Of a DNA stretch of 64,000 bases, positions 22,691 through 34,726 are shown one piece after another. The translations under genes were made by a program, and so were the position numbers. The stretch comes from Haemaphysalis longicornis (lineage: Eukaryota; Arthropoda; Arachnida; Ixodida; Ixodidae): NCBI GenBank assembly GCA_013339765.2, contig CM023449.1, positions 202,331,422 through 202,395,421 on the forward strand, written 5' to 3'. The notes beneath the pieces were generated by a model that was not told the DNA's origin, ran no database searches, and saw only the letters and a program-made list of their open reading frames with translations. Within the stretch, counting starts at the first letter, position 1, and the number at the start of each line of letters is the position of its first letter.

Positions 22691-25600
22691 CTTTCGGAAT
22701 GAAAAACTAAAGATTTTCTGTTGGTACGCGCCACCGTACTCGTTCTTTCCAGTTTCTGGTGGTCGTGCCTTGCGACCAAGTACACCGCTGCGTGTCGCTT
22801 TGTTTTAAGTTCATTTGGTGTTACGGCGAATGCGCGTACACCCAGTGTACGTGTACACAGGGTAAAAACAAACCCGAAACCGCTATTATTCCACCGGCCA
22901 GTGTATTCTGAGGCCGCTTGTGCGAGAATCAGTCGGGTGTAACGTTTCCGTTGTTTTCAGTCGGTGAGAAATTTGCAACGCAGAAATGACTGCAAAAAGG
23001 ATGTAAGAGAGGTCGCCCCCTGAGTCGCGTTCAACCAACCCCCTCAGCGTGTGCAGGCGTTTGTCAACGCGGCCTTGATAATTGTTAAGCAAGGCCTAAA
23101 GGCTTCAATCGAAGCTCGCATTTTAGTGGAAGATAGGAGTCAGCTGCCTTGGGCGGCTATGAAGTTTTGGGAAGTCGACAACGTAGACTTCAAAAGCGAA
23201 CGTTTAGAATTTTTTTTGAACAGCTGGCATTATGCTGGTTATTTTCCAATGATGATGCGCGGAACGTATGTTTGAGCGATGGTCCGGGTGTGCGTTACCT
23301 AACTCATCCCTCCGAAAAACGAACAGAACATGAACGAAATAAGACATCAACACAAGTGCGGTCAGACTACTACTTGTATCGCTCGAGTAGAACTATGAGT
23401 TAAGAAGAAAACAAAGAGGTACAGAAATAAAACAATCGTAAATGACGGCAGCATATTGATTACGCAAGATTTGAGTATACAACTCGTTTCAATGTTGTTA
23501 TGTGGCGGCAGGGAAATGTCCATTAAAGCCGCTATCGCCTGTATTTGTGCTAAAATGCAGTAAAAGCTTTTGTCCATGTTACCCGAACACTGGCTTTGAT
23601 TTATACAGAAGCGAGAGTATCCGTTATATATTTTGTTTTTAAATGCCATCTTGGCGGCAAAGCGAAGTTGAATTTGAAAAACAAAATCACGTTTCTTGGT
23701 GCAAACGATGAGTCATGTATCCGCTGCGGGCTTGCTCTGTAAATCTGTTTAGGGTTGTAGACATGTTTTGCTTGATGTTTTCTTGTGTATCTTGCAGCAG
23801 AACTTTATAGGCATATTTTGGTTGGTAGATATTGATCGCTGTTTCTTATGCTCCCCAATGCACTCAGAGCGCAGCAGAGTTTATGTGTAAGAAAAATTAT
23901 TACACATACCCCACAATATTTTGCCGCCCAATCGTTTGAATGAGATAGTTCTAATCAATGTATTATTATATATTCGCTTACTCTGTGAAAGAGTACTTGG
24001 TGTAAGAACAATTAACTTTAGGATAGACCGCAAACATGAAATATATCGAAAGCACTGAACGAGAAAAATGTCGCTGGTATTAAGTTGTATCGCGATAACG
24101 TTACTTCGGCGTCAAGGGAGCGTTTTGATACGGAGTTGACGCATTTAGAATTTGTCCGTTTTAAGCACTGAAGTTAACTGACGAGAGTTGGGCGAGGCGC
24201 AACTGTTTTAATTCACAGCTGCACAGCAGAGGCATAAGCCATCTACGCTGGTGTGGCATAAGATGCGGGCCTGGAGTGTTCCGGCCGCGGGTGTTGGCCA
24301 GTTCTAGTTATGAGGCGAGGATGGTAGTGTTTTGAAGTGTATATTCTCAAACGTCTTTCCCAGACTTAACGTTTTGGTTTCTTATATGGCAGAGAGGGAG
24401 AAACACCGGTAATGAATACGATTAATTCAAACTTGTGAAAATGGGGGATAAAGGGATCGTAGCCCCGATGAGTTCATCCCGAAGTCTAGGTCCCCAGAAT
24501 TATCCCACGCTGATCTTGTGTGGACACGCCGGACAGGGACGCCTGCCATCGATCGTATAACTGAAATATACATTGTTTCAATTGTTCACAACTGAGAACA
24601 TCCTCAGATGGGACGATTTTTCGTCGAAGAGAGTTAGTGCCGTCGTAAATTTTGTGCCGTTATATGTTAATATCGCATGTTTTATACAAAATATCTTCGC
24701 CCATTTAGGTTTGTGCATATATGTGTTTGTTTGTATCCGGTGAGAAGTTTCCGAAACGATTCTTCAACCTTGAGATTCCCGTGCGGCATGAAGAAGGATT
24801 GTGTTCCTATATGCGTACGGTGAAGAGACCATTTTGTTTTTTTTTCAGGGAGGGGGACTGTGGAAGTCGTCGTCAACGCGGAGCACAGAATGCTAGTTCC
24901 TTCATATATAGGCCAGCTGCGTCGTCCCATTCCAGACCCTTGTGTGCGGGTGCAATGTGATGTTAATTCTTATGCTTGAGGTTAGGAATATCTTCCACCG
25001 CCGTTTAGGTGCCCTGCCTACCGCGAAAACAGTTATAGCTTTTTGAGCATTTGTATTGATGGTTAAGCATATTTTTGATAGTTCTCCTAGCTCGATCACC
25101 CACAGGACCGGCCGGATTTACTGTTTTTCGTTCCTGTTCGTGGGAGGGTAATGATTATATACCGCAACTGTAGGCAAAATGCCTATTTTCACGTGAGTTC
25201 GCCGCAGGCCTTTTTAACATATAAGCATCAATATAGGAAGGGGAACATTTCGAGCAGTATTTTATTGTGCCTATGAATGTTTATTTTGACTATTAGGGCT
25301 TTTAGCACCTCTTTTGACTATATGGGGATAGATGGGCTATTTGGCGCCTAAAATCCTTGGGTTTTAAAGCCTGAGATCAGCAAGGACTGTTCTTCCTACA
25401 GAAGCCCCAAACGGTGTGTTTACCGCACCCTGTATGCAACAAAATTCCGCGAGCCATGCTATACAAGCCGACAAACGCCAACCCTGCACGGGCCACTGCC
25501 ACCTCGACACATCGGCCGAGCCACCAGACGCCCCTGCACAACAACACCGCAGCAAAGCTCACCGACGCAGATGTCATTGCATGCACTCGCAAAACCTGTT

Positions 25601-28600
25601 CGTATACATTTCAAAAACGGAGCTCATACGCCCAGCTGTATTCACTGGAACCGAATGACGCCGACTGCGGAAATGTAATAGCTGTGTGTTCGGATTGCCC
25701 TAAAATAAAGAAAACCTAACAACTGCTAGAGGTGACAAGAACGAATAAAACGACCGGTGCATACGTTTCTGCCAGCTGGCTGCTTATTCATTCTTCCCCT
25801 GTTTCCCATGTGGGCTGCACACCACTCAAATTTATTCTCCTTCGTACGTGAGTAAAACGCTGCTAAGCGCGGAGGCAGTTTATATTGCCTCGTTTGGGAC
25901 AGCATCTGCAGTAACAAAACAATCTACATTCAGGTTAGATACTGGTAAGTACGGCTCTGCCCTCTTTTTTCTCGAATCTTCAAGCATAGAGGAGCTAGTT
26001 TAAAGGAACGCCAATTTTTTTCCCTTTTTAATTCAGCCCTCCTGCGTTATTGGTTACTTTAGGACATATCAAGATAAAGCGTAGGCCTATATTTTAGCTT
26101 TAGGTGCCGTGCATGTTCATTTCACAACCTCTGATATAAGCGTTGCGTCGCCTTGAATGGGATACCCCAACTTCTTACTGAAATACCAAATACTCCTGAA
26201 GAAACCGGCCGAAACAGCCGGATATAGATAGAATCTACGGCGTAGTAGTTTACAACGGAATCTGAAAGCCGTTTTACACTTGCACAAAAAGATGGGAAGA
26301 CCGCGGGCATATTTAAGCAAATATGTCATGACAACTAGACGAAATGGCAGTTTGTCATGCTTTCTGAATATTTCGGCTGCGTTTCGGTAACAGAATTTCT
26401 GTAAGGACTGTGTCAATACATTAGTAGGTCAGACAATGATATCCACACTATTTTTGTTTAGAGAATGTATTTTAAAAAGTTTTCTGCGTTTTAACTCTTC
26501 TGCGGCTAAAAAATATACATTAAACTTGTACTAACAATACTAAACACAAAACTAAATGTTCACGGTATGGACAATCTTGTACTACAATTCAGTACAAGCG
26601 AGCGTATGCTGGGTTGAAGCGTAATAATTTTCTCCTTACAGGATATTGAATCATGTGTGAAAGACCACTCACGCTAGGCAGCTTTGCGGTGGAGGAGAAT
26701 TATTTCCGACAACCAAACAGACAGCATAACCTAGACACGTACGCTAAGGAGCGTTGGGCAAAGATTCGCAACGCTCGATCTCAGTCCATATTGTAATTTC
26801 GACGTGAAATCTGCTAGGCTTGTAATGGTCTATGATTTTCTGACGCGACGCCAAAAAACTGGTCCGAGTAAAACCTCGGAATCTTTTCTTTCCGCGGCCA
26901 CCGCAACAGGTTGCTGGAAGAAGTAAGTGAGAAGAAATGGTGCCAATCACTTGTCAATGGGCTTTACACTTTGCTGCTAGTAACCTCGCCGCACCTCCTA
27001 GATGTCGAAGCACCGCTATTTCCGTCAGTCTTTTCCTCGATACTTCGAACCCTATTCCTTTTTTATAGGCCTGCGCGACAACGCATGACACTCTTTGCTG
27101 TTTAGTTCACCACTGGAAAAAGGAGCACTAAGAAATTAACTACATCCTGTGGTTAAAAAACATTGGTCGCCTTCCCGCCCTGAGAAAGTGGACTTCCCAG
27201 CAAAGCTGCTGTAAACCACTACAAATGATGATGGAGGAGAGTATGCAACGTTGCCTGTCGTATCGGTGGGCTTGGCGCTTGAGCCCGGCTAGTGTCACTG
27301 CATAAGGTTATGGTGCATGCGCACCCTTTTCTCCTACTGTTCAGCGCCCCCGTCATGGTCATTTGTCAATTCGTATTACGTGACTCTTGTTAACTCTGCG
27401 ACTGTTCACGGGCGCCGACATTTTGTTTTTTATGCATTTTAGTCGGTCATTTATGGTAGGCTTAACTTTTCCTCCCTGCTCTGCGGCTGTGCGCGACTGA
27501 TGTTGTGCCAAATGCGAATCACGTATGACGCGTGTAACAGAATTTCGGCAGCCGAAGTGTGCCCAAATATATCGTTTGGCTGCATCTCCATTCGTGTTGT
27601 TAACAAACGACGATATCGAAGTTAACGGTGAGGCTTTAGATGCGGCAATCTCGCCAAACTTATAAACGCCAAAACGCCCCCTCGTTGCTGCATGCGTGCC
27701 TCAGTAGCTATACTCTATCACCTTATCTACTTACACAACGCTCGGTTTCTCTGGAGGCAAATTCTTGGTCCTGCCAAGCCTGACGCATGCGCTCGGTGTC
27801 TTTAGCAATAACTGCTCTATTTAGTGGCAATATTTATCCCTTTCCTTCAACGATAATTTACAAAACATCTTAATTAGGAACAAATAATAGTGTGGTCCCT
27901 TTGTTCACAGGAACCTTATCATCCATAATGTGGTTTCGATGCTTCTTTTGTAGTTTATTTCAATAAATTCTGAGCTCTATGCTTTACGCCTGATTAGCCT
28001 GAAGCATGCACTCGGCGTCTCAGACCTTGGCGGTTTTTGCTCACGGAGATGAAACAGTTTGGTGGTAGAGGTATACTGCTTGGCTGCCAAATACACCGAT
28101 TGTTTTGTATGACACTTTGCTGAATAAATGTGCGTCAGCTCGGCAACACCAATCATAACTTGTCTTGCTGGGCACAACTAAGCTTGACAGATAAGGCCTT
28201 AATTCTTGCGGGTGCGCTTGGTAAGAAGCGGCGCGGCAAAACCGCTTTAAAAAGCAGACCACTTCTGATAAGCGATGGGCGTTGTAACATCCACAATACC
28301 AAAATGCCCTGGGACCTTTGGGACCTTTTTAGCTCGGGAGAGAACTTCTAAATAAATATACCCGACAGAGAACAAAATGCTTTGAAGCTAGGCTATAAGG
28401 TTCGGCATCAGATGTTTCTTCCCTTCAGGACCATAGTCGTATCTCGCCGGGGTATTTTAAAGCTTGGCATGTCAGAATAATTTGGTAACAGTTTTTACGC
28501 AAAGATTACACCTATGACATAGATTATAAGCAAATTGGATAAATAATCCACGACCCGCCACCAACTGTTTTGTGCAACCCCTTGGATGACCTGCGCAGGA

Positions 28601-29180
28601 GCTCCTGCGATGGGCGAACCCGAAAAAAGCTGTCTTTGATGGGCATGATTATACAACTGAAGCACTAGCTCTCATTCTGCTTAATCGCTCCGCTTCAACT
28701 GCAACTTTGGGTGATCACACTGTGTACAAAATTTTTATTCTCATCAATAACGTCGCTGGTAATGGCGCGTGGCAGGTAACTTTTGAACTTTCGGAATATT
28801 CGTGATTTTTTGCGAATGCACTCGCCTCCGGTGCGAGAATTAGGTTAGCAAGTTGCGAAAAGGTGTTTCTTCTGAGTACACAATGATGCTTGATGTAACG
28901 AGGCAGAAGACAATAGGCGTTGTTTAGAGAATCTTCAATGACGAGGAAGTTTTACGTGAAGGTAGCGAAGCGAGGGTGGACGATTTTCCTCTGTGGGTAC
29001 ATGCCACGGAGAATCAGATGATCACAAAGGCGGTCACCAGTGCGGTCGTGTGTTTTTTTAACAGCGGAGCTGTTGTACAAGCCGTAAGTTTGCCGTTGCA
29101 GCAAAAAATACAACGAAAATGCCGAGCGCTGATGAGCACGTAGCACGCGCCGACCTCCGAGTATCCCCGGCTCGCGCAAG
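22691..29180. other. 6.5 kb without recognised genes
   Basis: No protein motif, RNA gene, LTR pair or LINE tail was recognised on either strand. Short low-similarity direct repeats of 25 bases occur at about 27775 and 27996. This is the longest unexplained stretch in the window. Confidence 0.35.
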
Positions 29181-29189
29181 GGTTTTAGC

Positions 29190-29208
29190 AAAAAAAAAAA
29201 AAAAAAAA
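29190..29208 (+). repeat. poly-A tract
   Basis: 19 consecutive A. Confidence 0.9.
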
Positions 29209-29366
29209 GCTCGAGCGCTGTCATCAAGAGCTACCGCACGTGTAAATAGATCTCCAGCGCTGTTCTCACGCGCTATCGAGCATGTAAAAACTCCCCATTG
29301 AAAAGACAGCTTGATTGGGAGATGTTGCCGTGTCTGCCGCATTCTTTAGAAGCCGTTATTGATAAT

Positions 29367-29546
29367 TAGAGACATGGCTACGAGCGGGGCAGTCCTTCCC
29401 AAGAGGGCTCGCAGGTCTCACCACCACTGCCTCATGTCGATGACAAAGAGCTAGGGGAAGTCTACCATGCTGAGGATGACACTTCATCAGCCACTCGCAG
29501 CGAAGAAGATGACGACCTCTTCGATGCATATGATGACGATTACTAG
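29367..29546 (+). CDS. candidate terminal exon with acidic C-terminus
   Basis: After a stop/acceptor-like TAG at 29367-29369, 57 codons stay open to a TAG at 29544-29546. The encoded end is strongly acidic (SEEDDDLFDAYDDDY) and an AATAAA lies 15 bases past the stop, at 29562-29567. There is no ATG near the start, so it would be the last exon of a spliced gene or a fragment of a transposon protein. I do not recognise the family. The composition bias and the poly-A signal favour real coding; no upstream exon has been found. Confidence 0.3.
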
Positions 29547-29561
29547 CTCCCTAACTGTGAA

Positions 29562-29567
29562 AATAAA
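29562..29567 (+). promoter_or_regulatory. AATAAA polyadenylation signal
   Basis: Canonical hexamer 16 bases after the stop of the candidate exon at 29367-29546. Confidence 0.3.
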
Positions 29568-30239
29568 CAATCATAATGATACGTAATTATGTGTGCGGCA
29601 ATGTTCATCTACAAAAGCATCGCCATTCAGGTGTTGCACATGTGTGGCAGCTTCCATACATTTCCTTTGTATGTGTGCTGCGAGAACGAAATGTGTGCTG
29701 TATGTGTGCTGCGAGGACAGCAGAATGACAGAGATGTGGAGGGCAGCCGGAGCTGAGTATTTACCTCCACAGTGCTTTCGCATTGCGTGGGATTTTCAAT
29801 TCGGATGACAAAGGCGCGTAGAAAACTGGTACATTCTGGTAGCTGCCCGCGGGAAATGGATGAAGATGAGCTTCAGGGGAATGGGAGGGAGGCAGACGAA
29901 AAGGCAGGTATTTGTCGTCTTTCTTAGTAGTGTCGCGGACAGAATGCGTAGAAGCGGATGTCTCGGCGTTAGCTAAGTAGGTTGCCGAACTCGAGGCAGC
30001 GCAAAGTAACGAACGCAACGAACGCGAGGCCGCTGAGCGAAAGTTAGAAGTTTGTGAGAGAGAGCTAGAAAGTATGGTAATTTTTCATACAAACGATGAC
30101 CCCCCCCCCCCCCCCCCCCGTTCCTTGTAACGAAGCGGAGGCATGCAGAGAGGTGACACGTATGGCGAAAGAAAAGAAAGGCAACAGGTACACTAACGTG
30201 CTGAAAGATGGGCTTTCCATACCACTAGCAAAGCAGGTG

Positions 30240-30790
30240 GGCAGAAAAAAGCAACTCGTGGCATATGGCGTTTTGTACAGCTTTTTAGGGCACAAACTCA
30301 AATGTTCACCAACGCATGCCAAATTACTGGCCTTCAAAATGATAAAACTTCCTAAACTGGAATACGGTTCCGTTTTTTGGGACCCCTTCCTTAAAAAAAC
30401 AAGTACCGGCTTAAAATGGTGCAAAGGCGCGTTATACGGTTCATTTAAAAAAAATATATAAGAACACTGACTCACCAACTTATCTAATGCTGGAAAACAA
30501 TATTCCAACCCTGGCACATAGACGAAACGTTGATCGCCTGAAGCTGCTGTTTGCTCTCTGTACTGGTTCCACAAAGGCAGATGCATCTGTATAGATTCAG
30601 CCATTTCATTCACCCCCCGCAAGACATCGGCACACGCACTATTTGCTTCTGTATCAAGCCCAGACAAACATGTTCAAGAATTCGTTCTTTCCACGTTCAG
30701 TATCGGAATGGCATTGACTACCTCAAGCGGTCTTCACATCTCAGTCCTGTCGCCATTTTGAACGTGCCATATTCTCGGTACTCCAGTTTC
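30240..30790 (+). pseudogene. CR1-like reverse transcriptase C-terminal fragment
   Basis: The frame to 30461 holds the thumb-region block in which a 'lLAFKmIKLPKLEYGSVFWDPF' type pattern is seen (HAKLLAFKMIKLPKLEYG, then VFWDPFLKK). This is the conserved block of CR1/Jockey-group LINEs. After shifts, the following blocks about rearranging 'LKLLFALYTGSTKAD', 'FTPRKTSAHAL' and 'RSFHVQYRNGIDYL' continue in the expected order of the C-terminus. There is no catalytic core. The long antisense frame on the minus strand (30065-30667) is a shadow of this. Confidence 0.6.
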
Positions 30791-30880
30791 TTTTTTTGAT
30801 ATGCCTTTATTGTTCATTGCATGTTGTAAATGTGTAATAGGGAGTTAGACCCATCTGCGTTGTTCTGAAGGTCGTGTTAA

Positions 30881-31121
30881 ACCCGCCGCGGTGGCTCAGT
30901 GGCTAAGGCGTTGCGCTGCTGAGCACGAAGTCGCGGGTTCGATTCCCGGCCGCGGCGGCCGCTTTTCTGATGGAGGCGAAAAGCAAAAACGCCCGTGTGT
31001 ACGAAGATTTCGGCGCACGTTAAAGATCCCCAGGTGGTCAAAATTAATCCGGAGCCCTCCACTACGGCGCGCCTCATCGCCTGCGTTGCGTCGGCGCGTT
31101 AAACCCTACAATCAATCAATC
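30881..31121 (+). mobile_element. tRNA-derived SINE with exact target duplication
   Basis: 241 bp. The pol III A box reads TGGCTCAGTGGC (30892-30903) and the B box GGTTCGATTCC (30936-30946), so the 5' part derives from a tRNA. The tail is a (CAAT)n-type repeat. It is flanked by a 13 bp direct repeat AAGGTCGTGTTAA at 30868-30880 and 31122-31134, which fixes both ends. It resembles the Ruka-type SINEs described from ticks, but I could not compare the sequences directly. It is inserted in the CR1-like 3' region. Confidence 0.9.
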
Positions 31122-31274
31122 AAGGTCGTGTTAACCTTTATTTAGGGTCCTCTATACATCTCTGTATGAGTAGCGTGTCTTCTTTTGTACGCTTGTTGTC
31201 ATTATCATCTACTACGCTTACGCGTGTTCGCCACTGAATTTTTCTGCCTCTCCTACTTGGTCGTTTCAAGACAG

Positions 31275-31425
31275 CAGTATGTTGTAAATAAAAAAAAACG
31301 TAAATAATAACTGCGGGAAATCATAATATCCGGAGATCCGGCCCTGCTGTAACAGAAAATAAAGAGGGTGATACGCGTGTTAGGGTTGGGTGTTGACCCC
31401 GTCACACGACGCGGACCACGATGGC
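31275..31425 (+). repeat. 150 bp dispersed repeat, copy 2
   Basis: Partner of 21880-22027. Confidence 0.75.
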
Positions 31426-31499
31426 AAAAGCAAAGGAGCAGCTGGCTTTCTTCAGACAAGCTAGAAACCTCGTGATGATTGCGCGAGGCTTAACGGCGT

Positions 31500-31843
31500 T
31501 CCCAAGAGAGACGAGGGAGAGCTGGACCTGGAGATAGCGAAGGGGTAAAGGCCTGGCGGGCGACGGTCCGAAACGTGCTTATTGATTCTGCACCGTGCCG
31601 GAGGTGACAAAGCAGGACATGCACACCGAACGGGCAGTACTCACTGCTAACCCCGAGATTGTGAGGCGTGGCAAGGAAATCGTATTTGAAGTAGTAGACG
31701 TAGACAAGGTAATATGCAGCATTGGACACAGGCAAGCCTTTCATAAGGACGACATTCACTTGACTAAGACCAGGAAGCAACGTTGGGTGGGGCTATTAGG
31801 GGGCTATTTAGGGGGCGCCGAGAAGATAAGGACAGCGATGTAG
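31500..31843 (+). pseudogene. SGNH-esterase-like fragment of a retroelement protein
   Basis: The frame ends with a stop at 31841-31843. It contains a CTVPEV-like start near 31595, an ANPEIVRRGKEIVFEVVDVD stretch and then RQAFHKDDIHLTKTRKQRW. The last part fits the Asp-x-x-His box that closes SGNH hydrolase domains (here DDIHL). Esterase domains of this kind are known in ORF1 proteins of CR1-like LINEs. The catalytic serine block is not visible. The assignment is inference from a short pattern. Confidence 0.4.
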
Positions 31844-32127
31844 GCGAAACAAATTCCCCCGTACCTCCCCGAGGGGCATTGTGAGGATGCAGAAATGCGA
31901 ACGTCGAACGCAACGTCGTCGGGTACCATGCGAGGAAGGCACCGCACAACCTTCGATACGTCGATGGGCACGTTCACCGCCTGTCCCTTGATTCCAAACT
32001 GCCCGTTGCCTCGAGTCAGCCGCCTGATGCTCATGAAGGGGAGTCGAGGCGCGATGAGCCGCTCTTCGACCGGGTTCAGATCGGGAAGATGCGCCGGCCG
32101 AGGAGGATAACGGTAGCCAAAACTCAC
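31804..32127 (-). pseudogene. Helitron protein fragment (DUF6570-like region)
   Basis: The 107-codon minus-strand frame contains the pattern LNPVEERLIAPRLPFMSIRR, then RGNGQFGIKGQAVNVPIDVS and VVRCLPR. This matches the region found N-terminal to the Rep domain in animal Helitron Rep-helicase proteins (DUF6570, from memory). The Rep HUH motif and the helicase are absent, so only a short piece is left. It overlaps the end of the plus-strand esterase-like frame; the two come from different elements. Confidence 0.6.
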
Positions 32128-32232
32128 GCAGCCCTCCTCTTCGCAGCTTTGTCTTCTTCTCCTTCTTCCTCTTCAGCGGTTCCCCTACGGGAAGATGACG
32201 ATGGTGGTTGAACGCGAAGCTATCTCGTGATG

Positions 32233-32450
32233 GATTGTTTGGTTGGCTAATCTTTAGGAGCATCATGCCACAATCATCATCAGACGCGCTGCGGACGCCG
32301 GCCAAGGGACGCACGACAACCCCCGACTATAATGCATTTCTGATTGTTTGGTTGGCCAATCCCTAGGGGCATCATGCCACAATCATCATCAGACGCGCTG
32401 CGCTCGCCGGCCTAGAGACGCACGACAACCCCCGACTATAATGCATTTCT
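32233..32450 (+). repeat. 109 bp tandem duplication
   Basis: Units 32233-32341 and 32342-32450 are the same length and differ at only a few bases. Both begin GATTGTTTGGTTGGC and end ATAATGCATTTCT. Confidence 0.92.
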
Positions 32451-32639
32451 GCATAAAATGTGAAGCTGGACACGCAGACACACTTATCCCGGGGAGCCAG
32501 CCAGGACTAGAGGTAAGCCTAGGCCTGGCTGTTTAGAACTTATAGACAGTTTAGAACGTAGAGCAAGGTGATTTAAATGGAAACAATAGTGCGACCAATT
32601 TGGTTAGTGACCAAAATAAACGCCGTAAATGAAAACTGA

Positions 32640-34260
32640 CAGTGGAAAATAGATGCAACAAATATTTAATCCCCTACAAATATGTGCAACGTTGGCGAAA
32701 GCCTGATAAGTGGGTGGTAATAGAAAAACAACTTGAGCAGGAAGAAATAAACGTGTACGCATTAGCCGAGACTAACCCCCGAGACCCAGAAGCCGCACCT
32801 GTCATAGGCAAATATGTCTGGAAACGGGGCTACAAGACGGCAGGATCGAAGAAAGGGGGAGGAGCTGACATGCTTCGTAAATAATAAAAAAAGAGAACGC
32901 ATGAATGCTGTAAGGAGCATCTGAGGGTTACAGGCCCAAAAGCGGGGATGAACACATGGTTAGGGATTGTGTATCTGTAGACCGGCAGCGTAGCTAAGGC
33001 AGAAAATAAGGAAATGGTAAATTGTTTGAGAAGGGATATATATGAGTTCGATGATTCAGGTGAAGTATTCTTAGTTGGAGACATGAATGATCACGCAGAA
33101 GGCTTGGATGGATGTGCAGATCACAATGAATGTCTAGTGAAAGATTTATGTCGGTAAATCGAGCTAGTAGTAGTAAACCCAGAAAAGAAGTGTTTCAAAC
33201 AGATAACGTAGAGAAGCGGTAACAGACTGTCCACTATATAGCATAGTCTATTTTCTGAAACAGTATACAAAAGGTTGCGGGAAGTCAGGAGCGATGAAAA
33301 CGGAACAGACAACGGAGGAAGCGACCACAAGCGGCTTACGATGCACTTTGGAAGCGAACCCGGCAAATTTAGAAACAGGGGCCACCCGGGGAACGAATTT
33401 GAACCCTGAACACTGCAATATAATCGCTGAGATTATAGACGACGAAATCAATAAGTGCCCTTACCAAAGATGGGATTACGACAAAACTATGGGGTACTTA
33501 AAGGCTCATATATGTATAGCATAACAACAAAACCGATGAAAAGCGAGGTAAAATCAGAGAAGCAGGAGGAATAACAAAAAAGGAATCTATTGAACGGTGA
33601 AATAAGGCTTTAGGGAACATATAGGGGCAGAAAGAACTGGTATAGAACCTCACGTAGTAATAAAAAAATAAGACAGCTACCGGAAGAAAGAACCGGTATA
33701 CAGAAGATGGTACCAGGAAAGGTCAAGCAAAAAAGGGATCAATGGATGACACAAATACGGAAAAAAGACAAGATCACATCTAAACAGTTTCGGAAACATT
33801 TAAAAGCAGCATGCTCGAAAAACAATAGCTATCAAAAATTGCTTACAGATATTGGGCCGAAACATTTGTAAGGAGAGGAGGAATCACTGCTAGTGAAGAT
33901 CTGAATATCGATGACATTAAGAAATACGGAGGAATTGAAGCCTACACGGATGGCAACAGCGCCACAGAACGCTGCGGAAAGGGAGATTCGAGAAAGTTGA
34001 AAAAGTTGATAAACCTTGGTTTGAAAAAGCGCAGCAAGACGTTACCTCCGAAAACAGAAGTTGGATCGTACGAAATACCAAGGCAGCCCATAAACATGCT
34101 TAGGCCAAAAAGTAAGGCATCATTGATCAAGGTACAAGATAAGGTCATACAAACAAAGCCAATGTCGGTGGATTGGCTAAGAGTAGGATGAATTTATTAT
34201 ATAAAGGCAGAGGCGGGAAAGCCAGTATTGATTCATACAGGCCACTTACAGTTACATTAG
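32640..34260 (+). pseudogene. LINE endonuclease remnant with degenerate downstream part
   Basis: The first frame (32642-32884) reads DKWVVIEKQLEQEEINVYAL, then a KYVWKRGYKTAGSKKGGG segment, the start of a LINE endonuclease. After shifts the motifs GEVFLVGDMNDHAEGLDG (about 33060-33110) and GSDHKRL (about 33320) follow, which are the catalytic Asn/Asp and the final Asp-His of the domain. Linker sequence continues, with stops, to about 34190, including AYTDGNSATERCG. No reverse transcriptase is left before the gap. The clade was not assigned; it is not the RTE family seen elsewhere here. Confidence 0.6.
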
Positions 34261-34626
34261 TGTGCATACAGGGTGTCTCAGGGAAACCTTGAAGTAATTT
34301 AAAAAATACGCTTTCGGAGGTAAAATTGTTTCTCCGGCACGAAATGATCAGGAGCTGTGGCGGACGCAATAAACTAGTCACAATTGCTATTCTCGGTAAC
34401 AATAATTAGTGCTGGGTATTAGCTTTTTAATTATTTGCAGTTCGACGTGAGATTGTAATGTGAAAATTGTAGAGGCTCATCAGCCAAACCGATACCCAGC
34501 GTCAACATTGTGAAAATGTAATTTTCCACTTAGCTATGGACTGAGTACTTCGGGCCCCCGAACAAGCGCTTCTGTAGATCGGCGCGTTGCAAAGTGCCGC
34601 AAAGCCACGCTCCCGTGTCGACGTCA
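34261..34626. other. unassigned, up to assembly gap
   Basis: It contains ACAGGGTGTCTCAGGGAAAC at 34267-34286, a type of sequence often seen at the ends of small DNA transposons; no partner was found in the window. Confidence 0.3.
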
Positions 34627-34726
34627 NNNNNNNNNNNNNNNNNNNNNNNNNNNNNNNNNNNNNNNNNNNNNNNNNNNNNNNNNNNNNNNNNNNNNNNNNN
34701 NNNNNNNNNNNNNNNNNNNNNNNNNN
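34627..34726. other. assembly gap of 100 N
   Basis: Exactly 100 unknown bases, a usual placeholder for a gap of unknown size. The left and right sides need not be adjacent in the genome. Confidence 0.98.

Larger units (their letters stand above)
30100..31260 (+). mobile_element. 3' end of a CR1-like LINE, split by a SINE
   Basis: The protein part (30200-30790) is followed by an AT-rich 3' region that continues past the SINE at 30881-31121. A run of about 20 C at 30101-30119 lies at the left edge. It is strongly 5'-truncated. The clade is inferred from the C-terminal protein pattern only. Confidence 0.55.

Noticed and set aside
25414..25719. 101-codon plus-strand frame with several Cys
   Set aside because: No recognised domain; a second overlapping frame of similar length exists, so there is no reason to prefer it.
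30065..30667. 200-codon minus-strand open frame
   Set aside because: Antisense to the CR1-like fragment; it includes a low-complexity glycine run from the poly-C tract.
30892..30950. Possible tRNA gene
   Set aside because: The pol III boxes belong to a SINE with a tail and a target duplication, and the sequence does not fold as a full tRNA as far as I can see.
31808..32314. 168-codon minus-strand open frame
   Set aside because: It overlaps the Helitron-like frame in another phase and is dominated by Arg/Ser composition; the Helitron pattern is in the neighbouring frame.
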